From contig CM055275.1 of assembly GCA_029237695.1 (NCBI GenBank), positions 83,694,068 to 83,758,067 on the forward strand: DNA of 64,000 bases. The letters run 5' to 3'. The stretch comes from Conchocele bisecta. Its lineage: Eukaryota; Mollusca; Bivalvia; Lucinida; Thyasiridae. The notes beneath the pieces are model-generated. The model was given only the letters and a program-made list of their open reading frames with translations. It had not been told where the DNA came from and ran no database searches. The translations under genes and the position numbers were made by a program. This document shows positions 1 to 10,979 of this stretch, piece after piece. Numbering within the stretch: the stretch's first letter is position 1; each line of letters opens with the position of its first letter.

Positions 1-228
1 TTAATAGCCAATTATCTATTATCCAATTGCCTATGCCTTAAATAACACCAAGCCTTCGTGGCTTTGCCTCGTCTCTTGTGAAGTTATAAGTATCAGTTAC
101 TCAAATAAACATCCAAACTCCCTCAACTAGTAAATGTATACGGGCCTTTAGGCCGGGGACATACTCAAGTCTCAGTTTCCAGGAACAGTTAGAATATGAC
201 GTTCAAAATTGGCGCATGTCCTTCAGTC
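1..228. other. No recognisable feature
   Basis: AT-rich sequence without a convincing coding stretch or repeat structure that I can see. Confidence 0.4.
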
Positions 229-345
229 ATATGTGGCTGCGACTGACGAAATGGGACTTATGGATTTTTGCGACCAGTGTAGATCAAGATCTCTAGTCAC
301 AGCCAAGCAGTTGGCGACTCCGATTTCGACGTAAAATCTGTCGAT
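229..345 (+). repeat. Fragment of a palindromic MITE (family G, left arm)
   Basis: The sequence GTGGCTGCGACTGACGAAAT followed by GCGACCAGTGTAGATC matches the left arm of the inverted-repeat elements at 1887-2124, 10390-10596 and 38096-38327. No right arm is visible, so this is a truncated copy. Confidence 0.5.
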
Positions 346-699
346 GGTTACATGTAACCATGAATATACAGTGAACCTCTCTAAACCGGACGCCAATAAA
401 AAACCAGTGATCTTATTTTTGATGAGGTCATTTATCGCAGGTGATAATGCCTGTTCATGACCGCATAACACACACTTATGGCTCAGAATCATCAAATGCC
501 TGATGAACCTCCCAGGCTGTCCGGTTAGAGAGGTTTTACTGTGGTGTGTACTAATAAATGTAAACATGACCCACTTATGTATCTATATCTGACGGGTCAC
601 GCATTCCTGTTTCCATTTCAAACGTATGACATTAAACTCTGCTATAACTATTAAAATGAAATTGATGAATGCTACTTTTTCTGCTTCGTAGTTTCGCAA

Positions 700-960
700 A
701 TATAATATCTCGAAAATGAGACGAGCAATGTAATTTTGTACAGAAGAACATTTTTCATGAAATATATTGACAGAAACAGTGATATTTTCTGTAAATAACG
801 TCGAAAGATTACGACATTTGAATATAAAATTGCATTTGCTATGTAAATTTCGTAAATTTTCGACGTCATTTACGGAAAATATCGTAAATTTTGTAATATG
901 TTTTAATGAGATATCCTTTTCCGAAAGTGTGAGGTTTTCTTTGGTTAAGACTGTAGGTCA
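700..960. repeat. Degraded TGAGAC-type palindromic MITE
   Basis: ATGAGACGAGCAATGTAATT near 716 and an inverted relative near 890-945 (TTAATGAGATATCC, TCCGAAAG) surround TTTCTGTAAATAACGTCGAA. The layout matches the well-preserved copies at 16067-16331 and 60739-60933, but this copy is heavily diverged. Confidence 0.45.
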
Positions 961-1260
961 AGCTTTACCATTTGAATAATAGAGGATGATACAGATGTGA
1001 TGATTTAATTTGATGTCGTTTGATGTGACACTGCAAAAGGAAACTTTATATTATATTATGCAATAAATATTATTTACGCAGGCACTTGTATGCCACTATA
1101 TATGTTTATTATCTCCTTTGTGACTAGATCATATCAAGCACGTAGATTAAATGTCGCCGGCATTTTGCAGTCGGCATACATTACAATGCAAAACCAAATC
1201 ATATATGTGCGATATTTAATACTATATACGACAAAATAAAGTATGTGTCACCAGTTTGTC
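961..1260. other. AT-rich stretch, nothing assigned
   Basis: No ORF or repeat arm recognised; it precedes the TATA-like motif and possible first exon at 1271-1461. Confidence 0.3.
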
Positions 1261-1270
1261 ACACCACATG

Positions 1271-1278
1271 TATAAATA
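1271..1278 (+). promoter_or_regulatory. TATA-like motif upstream of a possible first exon
   Basis: TATAAATA lies about 60 bp before the ATG at 1332, a spacing compatible with a core promoter and a short 5' UTR. AT-rich DNA makes chance matches common, so this counts only together with the candidate exon. Confidence 0.25.
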
Positions 1279-1331
1279 TGCAATACAAAACTATGCTGTG
1301 TCACAAGCCCGTACACATGACTTGAATTACA

Positions 1332-1461
1332 ATGGCGGCGGTTCTAGGCAAAGTTTGGCTTTCGGCTCCGAAATCTGGCTGTAGCGATTGGCAATTATCT
1401 AACCATGAAAACAAACGTTATGTTTTAGAAATCGGTGAAGACATTGTCAAGTTATTAAAAG
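1332..1461 (+). CDS. Possible first coding exon of an unidentified gene
   Basis: An ATG in good context (AATGGCGGCG) opens a 46-codon frame starting MAAVLGKVWLSAPKSG and continuing through a mixed polar segment to VLEIGEDIVKLLK. A consensus-like splice donor (AAAAG|GTATCT) falls at 1461/1462, just before the in-frame TAA at 1470. The composition is unlike the translated AT-rich noise around it, with an Ala-Ala start and evenly mixed charged and hydrophobic residues. A TATA-like motif lies ~60 bp upstream. I do not recognise the protein and could not find a matching downstream exon by eye. It could instead be a chance ORF or a fragment of a dead gene. Confidence 0.3.
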
Positions 1462-1479
1462 GTATCTGGTAACCAGCTT

Positions 1480-1886
1480 TTCATTGACCTGATACATACT
1501 GACTGATAGCATATTGTCGTATCCTGCATTTACAAAGATGTGCACATCCGGGTCACACAGAATTCAGAAATTTTCATTGGTCGATCGGCGTCACTTGACG
1601 TTACCGAATGGCACTGTGTAATAATGACTCCACGTAAATGATCCCAGGTTCCTTGTCACGAAAACTGTTATATTTGCCCATCATCGAGCATAAAACGTTA
1701 CCTGATAAATTACATACTATACAGAACTCGTGTCTTTTGATGTCAAGTTTATCAGACTCGGTCGGTAGGAATTTCCCAGCTCTCCTCGGAATTCCTACAC
1801 GTTTCCTAGCCTTGCCTGATAAATGTGATATCATAAGACACTAACCTGGTATTATCTATAGAGTTGACGTTCACCAATGTTCGTAA
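1480..1886. other. Non-coding, nothing assigned
   Basis: Short overlapping open frames occur on both strands (1601-1844), but none has domain-like composition. Confidence 0.3.
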
Positions 1887-2124
1887 CTGTGGCTGTGACT
1901 GGAGAAATGTGGCCTATGCATGTGTGGATATTCAAACTTATAATATTGTAGTGCACTGTTGAAGCCTGATAGGAATCAAAACTACAACTTGGAAGCAATA
2001 CGGGTGTTTTATTGACTGACTGTCGAACAGGACAGGCCCTTATCAGACTTCGCGAATGCACAGGCTAATCTGGTGCTATACTGATCGCATAGCCCACAAT
2101 CCACATTTCTCCTATCACAACCAA
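1887..2124. mobile_element. Palindromic MITE, family G
   Basis: Left arm TGTGGCTGTGACTGGAGAAA and right arm ACATTTCTCCTATCACAACC are imperfect inverted repeats about 240 bp apart. The inner motif of the right arm (ATACTGATCGCATAGCCC) is the inverted form of the GACCAGTGTAG motif seen in other copies. Non-coding; the transposase superfamily cannot be told from the sequence. Confidence 0.6.
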
Positions 2125-2129
2125 AACTT

Positions 2130-2640
2130 GTAGTCAGCCATCATGGTTTTGGGTGATTATTGCCACAGAGAGGTGATGCACAGTACATCCATTATTGTGC
2201 TGTGGTAACCAGGCAACCTACATGTATATACCTGTCTGGGCCAAAGGTGGAAGACTCTTACCCGTGACATAAAACAACTCCCATTCAACAATACCATTAC
2301 CCTACGCACCTGGTGTCGTACTGTACCGGTAGTACGTTTATATAAAGTAATATACAGTACGACAGCAGGTCGATGGAGTAATGACATTTATAATGGGCAA
2401 TTTTATGTCACAGGTCCGAGTCTTCCGCCTGTGATCTAGGCCGGAAAACAGATCTGCACGTGTGTAAGAAATCCATAACATTGTATAAGAACTCTGTCAG
2501 GTGTAATAGCCAGGTGAATCACGTGGTTGGAGATACGAGACCACTAACGTATAGGCACCTGACTATCTATGGTAGGTACCGACGTAATATGATTGGTAGC
2601 CTCGCTTTGGACGTTGGTGTGTAATGTCAAACGGCATTTT
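2130..2640. other. Non-coding, nothing assigned
   Basis: No convincing coding frame. A fragment beginning ATGAGACGAGCCATGTGACT at 2650 then resembles the left arm of the TGAGAC MITE family. Confidence 0.3.
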
Positions 2641-2848
2641 ACCAAATATGAGACGAGCCATGTGACTTTGTTCCTAATAAGATGAAAATTATTTACAGAA
2701 ACAGTGTTAGTTTCTGTAAATGACGTCATCAACATTTTGGAGGTGGTTAAATATTTTTGGGATTTCTTTCACATGTTTAATGGCCAAACATTCGTCGGCA
2801 GTAAAACGTGGATAAGACGGTAGATTTCCACAAAAGAATTGACTGGCA

Positions 2849-3554
2849 GAATTCAATGAAAAGTTAGCTCGTTTGGTGGAGGAACAAAACCGCACAATTC
2901 GTCAACAGCAGGCACGAATTTCCAAGCTAGAGTCCGAACACGACCTACTATGCACATAAATGGACGACCTCAAGCTATCGGTAAATGACCTGGAACAATA
3001 TGGCCGATGTAACAACCTGAGGATATCAAACATGATGACCGGCCCCCCTAACGCCACGGAAGCCGAGGTAACGGAACACACACTCAAATTTATAAACGAC
3101 TTGGTATTAAAGGCGACGCGGGGATCATCTGTTACGCCAATCACCTCTGATCAGATCGAGAGGTGCCACCCAGTTGGCCCAATGCGAGGTGGTAAACGAA
3201 ATGTAATAATAAAATTTTACAAATATCACACCAAACAGACAATATATCAAGCCAAATCTAACTTAAAGGGCGATCTCCACAAACGGTACATTTCAGAAGA
3301 CCTACCCCGACACAACTACGCGGTAGTACAATAATTAATGCGTCAGAGACGAGCCGGAAACATCGTATCATTCTGGACAAGACACGGGAATATCAACGCT
3401 AAAAAATCGCCAGACGATCGCCCGACAAACAAAAATTTGCACAGAATATAATATTAATGACTTAATTGGGCGACAAAATCTACCTCCAGTGCATGTTGTT
3501 CGTCGCGAGAGTGAACGCGAACGTATGAATACTACCCCTGCTTTACGCCAGTGA
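2849..3554 (+). pseudogene. LINE ORF1-like (Transposase_22-type) fragment, broken
   Basis: Translation from 2849 gives a charged coiled-coil-like stretch (EFNEKLARLVEEQNRTIRQQ), an in-frame TAA at 2957-2959, then MDDLKLSVNDLEQYGRCNNL from 2960. The DLEQYGRxNNLRI signature is typical of the coiled-coil to RRM junction of ORF1-like proteins in L1/Tx1-type LINEs. The frame continues through KRNVIIKFYKYHTK and a DLPRHNYAVVQ motif to a stop at 3332-3334. The same frame then resumes (LMRQRRAGNIVSFWTR), and a shifted frame reaches a stop at 3552-3554. With at least two stops and one frameshift this is a dead fragment. No adjacent reverse transcriptase was found, so it is probably not the ORF1 of the LINE at 6.4 kb. 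Confidence 0.7.
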
Positions 3555-4718
3555 TCATGATCTATACCCCATGTTGTTCAGCCACATATAAACTTCCACG
3601 GTGCTTGTAGCTGACAGTATAGATCAACGACTGACCAGCAACCACATTCGATCTGATCAATCATCGAGTAAGCCTCTCTTTGTCATGACGCGCTACACAC
3701 ACGCACGTTTATGATATAAACTATGCTCGTGCCAATATTCCCCGCGCAATTTGGTATACGTGCATATGATACGAAGAAATCACATTGTGAAATGATCGAT
3801 AAACTATGTGACAAGGACAGATTTTACAGCATGAATTCCACTCGTACTGCGAGGTCCAAATCGTCTGTGTTTGTAATGCAATTTAACTGTCATGCTTGCA
3901 CTTGGTAAACTAATATACACCGAGAATTTGAACACATCTTTTTTGTTGGTGACCAGTGTTGACCATACTATTAATGTGTACTTGTATAAGACTCGTCCCG
4001 ACTGACAATGATGTTTGTCGATAGTAATAATAAGGAGGAGTATTTTACAGTCTCACCTTATTACAATGAACAACACAATCAAATATTGTCAATTGTGATG
4101 ACGACCGATTGTTAACTTGTGAAGTAACCTTTGCTTTTAATTCAACGCATTGGGACATTTTTACGTAACTATATTCACAAGGAAAACCGCCCACTCGATG
4201 TTTGAATGCCGACTTCTCTGTGTCTGACGAGTACACAATCGCCTACGTAAATCATTCTCAAATTTTCAGCGTTTCGGAACATGTATGGGTAATGTGAACT
4301 CGCAATGAAGCTTTTGGTTAACGAAGATGTAGCACAGCTCACGCTCAGCCATTGGAGCCACTTGATGTAAATATATAATATATTGACATATATTGGCGCG
4401 ATTGCCGAAAGAGGTAGTGTAAAGTCGATATTCGTGTTTGATATATTGTCCGTCGTGAACCTCACATTTCGGTTTCGTAGTGAGATTTGCGATGGAACAT
4501 CATACAGTCAGCATTTTTAGAATCCCATCATTTCCTTCACATCCGTTATCTGAAGGGGAGCCATATGGGATATTGTTCATTGATTGTGTTGTGTCAGAGT
4601 ATTCCCTGAGCAGACGGCATAGTTATGATTGTGGGCTGGTCAGGTGCACTTTGACAACAAAACATGATTGTACTGCTGAGTCATACATACTTATTTTCTA
4701 TTATTGCAGAGTGACAAA
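3555..4718. other. Non-coding, nothing assigned
   Basis: AT-rich sequence. Small open frames at 4045-4465 (minus) and 4480-4761 (plus) have no recognisable domain and run into the repeat that follows. Confidence 0.3.
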
Positions 4719-4719
4719 C

Positions 4720-5745
4720 AGAGTACACCCTGATCAGACTATACACACGCGCTTAGGCTAGTCCGGGTCGTCTACTATGGTTGTTGACCATGTATGGTTC
4801 AGTCAATATAGTATATATCTCGGCATATTAAGGGCCAAGGCAGTATACTGGGATGACTCTACATTATTGATGAGTGGCAGGAGCATATCCTGATCAGATT
4901 ATACATTCGTGTATAAGCTGGTCTCGGTATACACTGGTTGTAAATCATGTATGGTTCATTCATCCACTACTTGCTCTGTCATGTCACGTTATACTAAGAT
5001 AAGACTTGGCTGGTGTTCCCTTTTAAGGAGTAACAAGCAGAGTATACCCAGATCAGATTATACATTCGTGTCTAAACTGATCTCGGTCTACACTGGTTGT
5101 AAATCATGTATGGTTCATTTATTCACTACTTGGCAGATGTTACATTTCTCAGGAGTAACGCATAGAGCACAGAGTTTGCAATGATTAGACTATACATTTG
5201 TGTGAAGAAATTGTCTGTGCCTGTAGGTGATGTACGATTCAATCATACTTTTACAATTTCAAGCTGTACTCAGCTGATTCAAGTCTATTACGTTTGATAA
5301 ACCGAGTATATCCTGCTCAGCATATGCTTCGATGTAGGCTGGTCTGTGCCTACGTTGGTTATATTCTGAGCGGTTATTAAAATCAGTTGATATGGTTTCG
5401 CACATCACGTCATCCGTAACGTTCAAGAACCTGATCCGACATTATCACATAGTAACTAATGCAGTATACACTGATCATAATATACGTTCGTGTGCAGGCT
5501 GGTTTGGATATACATTGGTTGTAGAACTGTGCTGTTGACTCATCCAGTTGATACATTCTACCTTGGCAAGGTAAACTTATTTATAATAAGAGGATTCTAC
5601 ATGTTTGTGTAGGGGAAAACTGAGTAAACCCTGATCATACTGTATAGTTGTGCCTAGGCTGGTCCGGATCTGCTCGGGTTGTACATTATGTAATGGTCAC
5701 TCATGTAATCGATATCCTACCGTGTCACTTCATACTCTCGAGTTG
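4720..5745 (+). repeat. Degenerate tandem repeat, about seven units of 125-160 bp
   Basis: The motif CCTGATCAGATTATACATTC, followed by GGCTGGTCTCGGTATACACT and GGTTGTAAATCATGTATGG, recurs with substitutions at about 4730, 4888, 5050, 5186, 5312, 5469 and 5630. Spacing is 126-161 bp. Units 2 and 3 are the most alike; the outer ones are strongly diverged, so the array is old. Not coding. Confidence 0.7.
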
Positions 5746-6353
5746 CATGTAAGTTTATCTTGATAGCGGAATGTGAATCTTGTTCATAATACTGTGACAT
5801 AACTGTGGTTAATAAATGAAAGTAGATCGCTTTTCCCAGTGACACGTGTGAGTGTTATTTAGGTATGTAGTATTATCAGATTATAGCAATAAAGAAAGCA
5901 TTATGTCACTGGATTAAATGCATGAGCCGTTTGGCTAGACATGCGATCTGATCCAGATCTACAGTGTTCGTTAAATGATTTGTAACTGACACACGATACT
6001 TTGCAATAGATATTTGATATGAGAATAGTTCACTGAACTATCCATCCCGCCACCAAAACCTGAACACCGTTTTGCATCACATGTTAGGAAGATGTATTTG
6101 TATGTTGCATGTACGTGTTCCTACCAGCTTCAATATTATCTTGTTGTGTTTCTATTATTCCTTTTGCTTTTTACTCGCTCTACATATTTTCTCTCAGTCA
6201 AACGTCCTTGCTGTTTGAATGTCACTATTATAGGTACATGCACTATGTTGAAAAGATTTGTGAACATACATGTTATCTGGTGTTGTTGGGTGAGGTTGTC
6301 ATTGTTGATACCTATGGCAGCTCTTCACCTCGCTGATTTAATTAATAAGCCGA
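5746..6353 (+). other. Flank of the LINE, probably including its 5' part
   Basis: Hydrophobic open frames (6092-6361 and 6109-6336) precede the LINE ORF. They may be remnants of its leader or of an N-terminal region, but no conserved motif identifies them. An in-frame TAA at 6339 separates them from the ORF that starts at 6354. Confidence 0.3.
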
Positions 6354-9300
6354 ATGGGTAATGATTTAACTTCCTGGAGGGCTGCTTTTAATTGTAGCAC
6401 ACAGCCGATATTGCTTGCATTTACAATATATACTAACATTTTATATATAATACTGAATGTGTTAGCGGATATAGGTAATTGTTTGACCAATATATTTAAA
6501 TGTAGAGGATCCGGATTACTATTTAACCTCAACATTTTTCTAGCAATAATATCTTTGATGTTGCTACTGCTGGCTGGTGATGTTGAAAGAAATCCAGGGC
6601 CTGAAAATGAGATTGGATCTTTTTCAATTTTACATTTAAATATTAGAAGTATTCGCAATAAGGTTAGTTATATCGAGGACACTTTTACAGATTTCGATAT
6701 TCTATGTTTTACAGAAACGCACTTATCATGCGCTATAGAAACGAGCAGTTTACTAATGAATGGATATGGCTTACCATTCCGAAAGGACAAATCGCCACAT
6801 TCTGAGGGTATATTAGTATATGTCGCAGACCACTTATTAGCAGAAAGAATGCAACATTTAGAAATATTTTGGGATGAAACCATCTGGATTCAAGTTAAGA
6901 CAAACCGTAAAACGTTCTTGATTGGCACGATTTACCGTCCCCCGTCGTCAAAATATCGAATTTTGGGAATTACTTAATCGCAATCTAGAACTGGTATCGG
7001 ATATAACAAATAATATCATTATTGTTGGCGATGTAAATGAAGATCAATTAAATGTACACAACCACAAGTTAAAAGACGTAATGATTATGAATTCATTGAG
7101 AAACATAATTACATCCGCAACTCTGGAAACAGCTACTACTTCAACCTTACTGGATCCAATTATTGTTAACCAAGATCAGATCATTCTCAAAAGCGATGTA
7201 TTATCTGTTTCGCCAAACATAAGTGATCATAAGGCTACATGTGTCATCATACCAGCTGAAAGTTCATACAATAATTCATATAAACGAACTGTATGGAACT
7301 ATAAAAGAGCAGACTTTGCTAAATTTAACGAGCTGATGCTAATATTGATAGGACAATTTTAAATAATGGTAGTGTAGATGATGCATCTAATATATTTACA
7401 TCTAAGTTCATTGAGCTAGCTAAGCAATGCATTCCATGCATTCAAGTTACAGTGCCGCCTAACGATAAACCATGGTCTGATTCCGAAATTCGCCAAACAA
7501 GCAAGCTAAGGGACAAGTTACGAAAGAAAGTAATACAATTTGGACGGGTGGACGATTGGAATAGATACAAAACAACTCGGAATAAAGTTAATAATATGAA
7601 AAAACATGCAATAGAAGCATTTTATAACGACATAGAGTTTAATCTAACAGAATCATTTTCAAATAACAAAAGATATTTCTGGAAGCTAGTCCGACACTTT
7701 GTGAAAGACAGCAAGTCAAGTGGTATTATTCCTCCATTAAAAACCAATGACGGCAACAGCGAACATTTTTATTTGTCTGATGCCGAAAAGGCAAACTGTC
7801 TTAACAACTTCTTCGTTTCAATATCAATTGTTGATGATAATAACTCTACTTTGCCACCGTTTGAATTAAAAACTAACGAAGTTCTTGATACGATTAATAT
7901 AAATGAATCTGAGGTTAGAGATATAATACGAATTTTGCAAACTAATAAAGCTTGTGGATACGATTTAATTAGTCATAGAATGTTAAAAGGAACTATTACA
8001 TATGTCTCAAAACCTCTGGCGATCCTCTTTAATAGATCTGTTAATGAATATCAATTTCCGATGGCGTGGAAATTAGCAAGTGTAATTCCTCTATTTAAAA
8101 AGGGGTGTCCACAGACGCCTTCGAATAATCGCCCGATATCGTTATTAAGCTGTCTAGGTAAGGTAATGGAGAGAATAATGTTTAAACATATTTATAATCA
8201 CTTGCACTCACAAAAATTGATTTACAACAGGCAATCTGGTTTTTTACCAGGCCACTCAACGGTATATCAACTTATAGACATTCACCATCAAATATGTCAG
8301 GCATTTGATGAACGACAATCTACATGTATAGTGTTTTGTGATATTTCTAAAGCCTTTGATAGAGTATGGCATAAGGGATTAATATTTAAGCTAAGGCAAA
8401 ATGGATTAAATGGTTGTATTTTACACTGGATCGAAAACTACTTGTCGAACAGGAAACAGTCCGTATCAATACAGTCCACAACCTCAGATACCAAATTAGT
8501 TACTGCTGGTGTACCACAAAGCTCGGTACTCGGCCCATTACTATTTCTAATATATGTCAACGACATAGCTGACCATCTATTAAGTATTGTTCGATTATTT
8601 GCTGACGACAGCTCTCTGTCCTTTTCTTCAACAAATGTTGATGATCTAGAAGGCATAATAAATCATGACCTACTAATGATTTCTGATTGGGCTAAACAAT
8701 GGTTGGTTAGTTTCAATCCGAACAAGACTGAAGCGATGCTTCTAACATTAAGACAACTTGATCGACCCTTAAACTTAATCTTTCAGAACACGTCCATAAC
8801 CTTTGTTGACGATCATAAGCATCTTGTTTTAACATTGAGCAATAACGGAAAATGGCATACACACATACAACATATAATTAATTCGACTACGAGAGTATTG
8901 GGAATAATGCGTAACCTAAAATTTAAGATAAGCAGACAGTCTTTAAACCAAATATATATATCTTACATGAGACCTATACTAGAATATGCTTCATCTGTCT
9001 GGGATGGGTGTACAGAATATGAAAAGTATTCGTTGGAAAAAAATCAGAATGAAGCCGCGAGAATAGTAACAGGATTAACACGGTCAGTATCATTCGACAA
9101 CTTAAGGAAAGAAGTTGGATGGCAACTTCTATCTATTCGACGTAGTATTCAAAAGCTTTCGATCATGTACAAAGCCAACAATAATCAAGTACCTAGTTAT
9201 ATTTCTAACCTGATTCCACCCACTGTTAATAATATATCTCGTTACAATCTTAGAAATCAATTTGATTTAAATGTCCCCACTACACGACTGGAAGTATACA

Positions 9301-9751
9301 AACAATCGTTTATACCATCTTCGGTACAACTCTGGAATGTAACTGACCCGTTGCTGAGAAATATAGATAGTCTTAGACACTTCAAAACATAATGCGCCCA
9401 AAAACTATATACTCAATATAATATACCACCATACTATATAGGGGGAGATCGATTGTTTTCAGTTATGCATGCAATAATTCGAAATAAATGTAGCAGTCTT
9501 AATTGTGATCTTTGCAATAACCATATCAGAGAAACTCCCTACTGCGAATGTAGTGAAGTTGTAGAGGATGCTGAACATTACTTCTTTGAATGTATTAAAT
9601 ATCATGCGCAACGTCTAATTTTATGCCAGTCACTGCAACAATTTTTTCCCTAAACGCACATATACTTTTGCATGGCATACCTGAAGAAAGTAATGAGTGC
9701 AATACTGTTAGTTTTAAAGCTGTACAAGATTATATTAAAGCTACGAAATGA
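6354..9751 (+). pseudogene. CR1-like non-LTR retrotransposon ORF2: 2A peptide, endonuclease, reverse transcriptase
   Basis: The polyprotein of a LINE, which would nick target DNA and reverse-transcribe its RNA there. It opens with a hydrophobic N-terminus (residues 15-75) leading into a 2A motif (DVERNPGP, 6579-6602). An APE-type endonuclease follows, with LNIRS, TETHL, YRPP, GDVNED and SDHK. The reverse transcriptase at 7452-9392 carries NRPISLLSCLGKVMERIM, QSGFLPGHS, DISKAFDRVWHKGL, GVPQSSVLGPLLF and the catalytic FADD. A Cys/His tail (CDLCNNHIRETPYCEC, DAEHYFFEC) follows at 9453-9653. Damage: a frameshift at about 6950, another at about 7335, an in-frame TAA at 9390-9392, and a frameshift near 9650, after which the frame resumes (HILLHGIPEESNE) to TGA at 9749. 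Clade assignment to CR1 rests on motif order and the C-terminal tail. The copy is not functional as it stands. Confidence 0.9.
6579..6602 (+). other. 2A (StopGo) ribosome-skipping motif in the LINE
   Basis: Residues 76-83 of the 6354 frame read DVERNPGP, an exact match to the D(V/I)ExNPGP consensus, preceded by the leucine-rich LMLLLLAG typical of active 2A sequences. In the known mechanism the ribosome skips the Gly-Pro bond, so the hydrophobic leader would be released from the endonuclease/RT. 2A motifs at this position are known from CR1-like LINEs of sea urchins and molluscs. Confidence 0.85.
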
Positions 9752-9911
9752 TTTTAGTAACACACTTGGTGGATGCATGAGACGCAAGCTCTATCGGATG
9801 CTTTCCATTTGCCAACATCATCCAGTACCACCTCATAACAACGAGCACTGAAATCACCTGCAGTGCACATCTATCTATGCATTAGGTTATACATTATATG
9901 TACATTGTGAC
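9752..9911. other. LINE 3' flank
   Basis: Non-coding. No clear poly-A or short tandem tail marks the LINE end. Confidence 0.3.
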
Positions 9912-9998
9912 ACATAACTCTTTCACTCTTTCTCCCAATCTCCTCTCTCACTTTCTTTACCCTCTCTTTTTATCCGATTTTTCTTTTCGTACATTGTG

Positions 9999-10038
<40 letters not shown>

Positions 10039-10125
10039 CACAATGTACGAAAAGAAAAATCGGATAAAAAGAGAGGGTAAAGAAAGTGAGAGAGGAGATT
10101 GGGAGAAAGAGTGAAAGAGTTATGT
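9912..10125. repeat. Perfect 214-bp palindrome with an (AT)n centre
   Basis: ACATAACTCTTTCACTCTTT at the left end is the exact reverse complement of the right end, and I find no mismatch along about 90 bp of unique arm. The centre (10001-10036) is an AT-dinucleotide run, with the axis at 10018.5. One arm is pyrimidine-rich and the other purine-rich. The symmetry makes identical open frames on both strands, which are artefacts. Confidence 0.9.
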
Positions 10126-10389
10126 ATATATATATACCGCAAGATTATTGGTATGTACCCCTGTACATATACCTGTATACTTATCGCCATTGCTGTTAAT
10201 TTGATGTATTGTTGAAATACTTGGGTAAGGGCTGTAATTAATGTTGTGAGAACTTGTAGCCCAAGCCCATTGTACTTATATGCTATAAACTAAGCTTAAA
10301 CTAGAAGAATTGGCAGAAAACGACCAAATTAGTTTCGCCATTTATGTTTGGATTGGTAGATGAGGCGTGAATTTCCTTTGAACTATATT
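10126..10389. repeat. Non-coding, with a short repeat shared with 28105-28151
   Basis: CCCATTGTACTTATATGC at 10265, followed by TATAAACTA and a TTAAACTA motif, recurs at 28113-28151 just upstream of the recombinase gene. Otherwise nothing was recognised. Confidence 0.45.
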
Positions 10390-10596
10390 TGTGACTGGAG
10401 ATATGAGGCGTATGTGATTTGTGACCAGTGTAGCTCCTGATCAAATAGCACCCTCCTGTAGCTTGATAGCGATTTTAGAACCATGACGGCTGTTTCATTG
10501 ATGGAATGGCGAACAATGCAGATTCTGATCACAGGCTGATCTGAATGTACATTGGTCGCATACACATAATCGCGATTTCTGCAGTCACAGCCACAG
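10390..10596. mobile_element. Palindromic MITE, family G
   Basis: Left arm TGTGACTGGAGATATGAGGC with GTGACCAGTGTAGCTCCTGA, and right arm TGCAGTCACAGCCACA preceded by ACATTGGTCGCAT, form imperfect inverted repeats. Same family as 1887-2124 and 38096-38327. Non-coding. Confidence 0.65.
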
Positions 10597-10979
10597 TGTT
10601 TGGGCCGCCCAAAAGGATATCACAAATAGTTGTGTGCAAGGATGGCCCAAATTGACCACCAATAAACGAGCGCTCTATGATGCCGCGCCAAGCGTTTGAC
10701 CTTCCCGGAAAACCACGTGGTGCAAAACTGTATATTTTATAGTTTCCATCTGTGTTTCACAGCACGGCCGTCTCTATGTTACCTTAACTGTTGCTGGGAC
10801 GTTACAACTCGTTCACTTTCACCATCATTAATACATAATAACATGCAAAACGCGGAAAGCGGCGGAATGTTTCAAAATTTGCATAGATCTACGCCTAAAA
10901 TGTATTTCTAACATGGGCCAGATATTTAGATCCATTCCGAAAATGTGTTACATGCAAGCTCCCGTGAGACTCGAAACCT
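10597..10979. other. Non-coding, nothing assigned
   Basis: Small open frames only (for example 10696-10911); no domain recognised. Confidence 0.3.

Noticed and set aside
6092..6361. Small membrane protein before the LINE
   Set aside because: Two overlapping frames are equally hydrophobic because the DNA is T-rich, and no motif or neighbour supports a separate gene.
9898..10190. Two nearly identical open frames on opposite strands
   Set aside because: They are the two arms of the perfect palindrome at 9912-10125.
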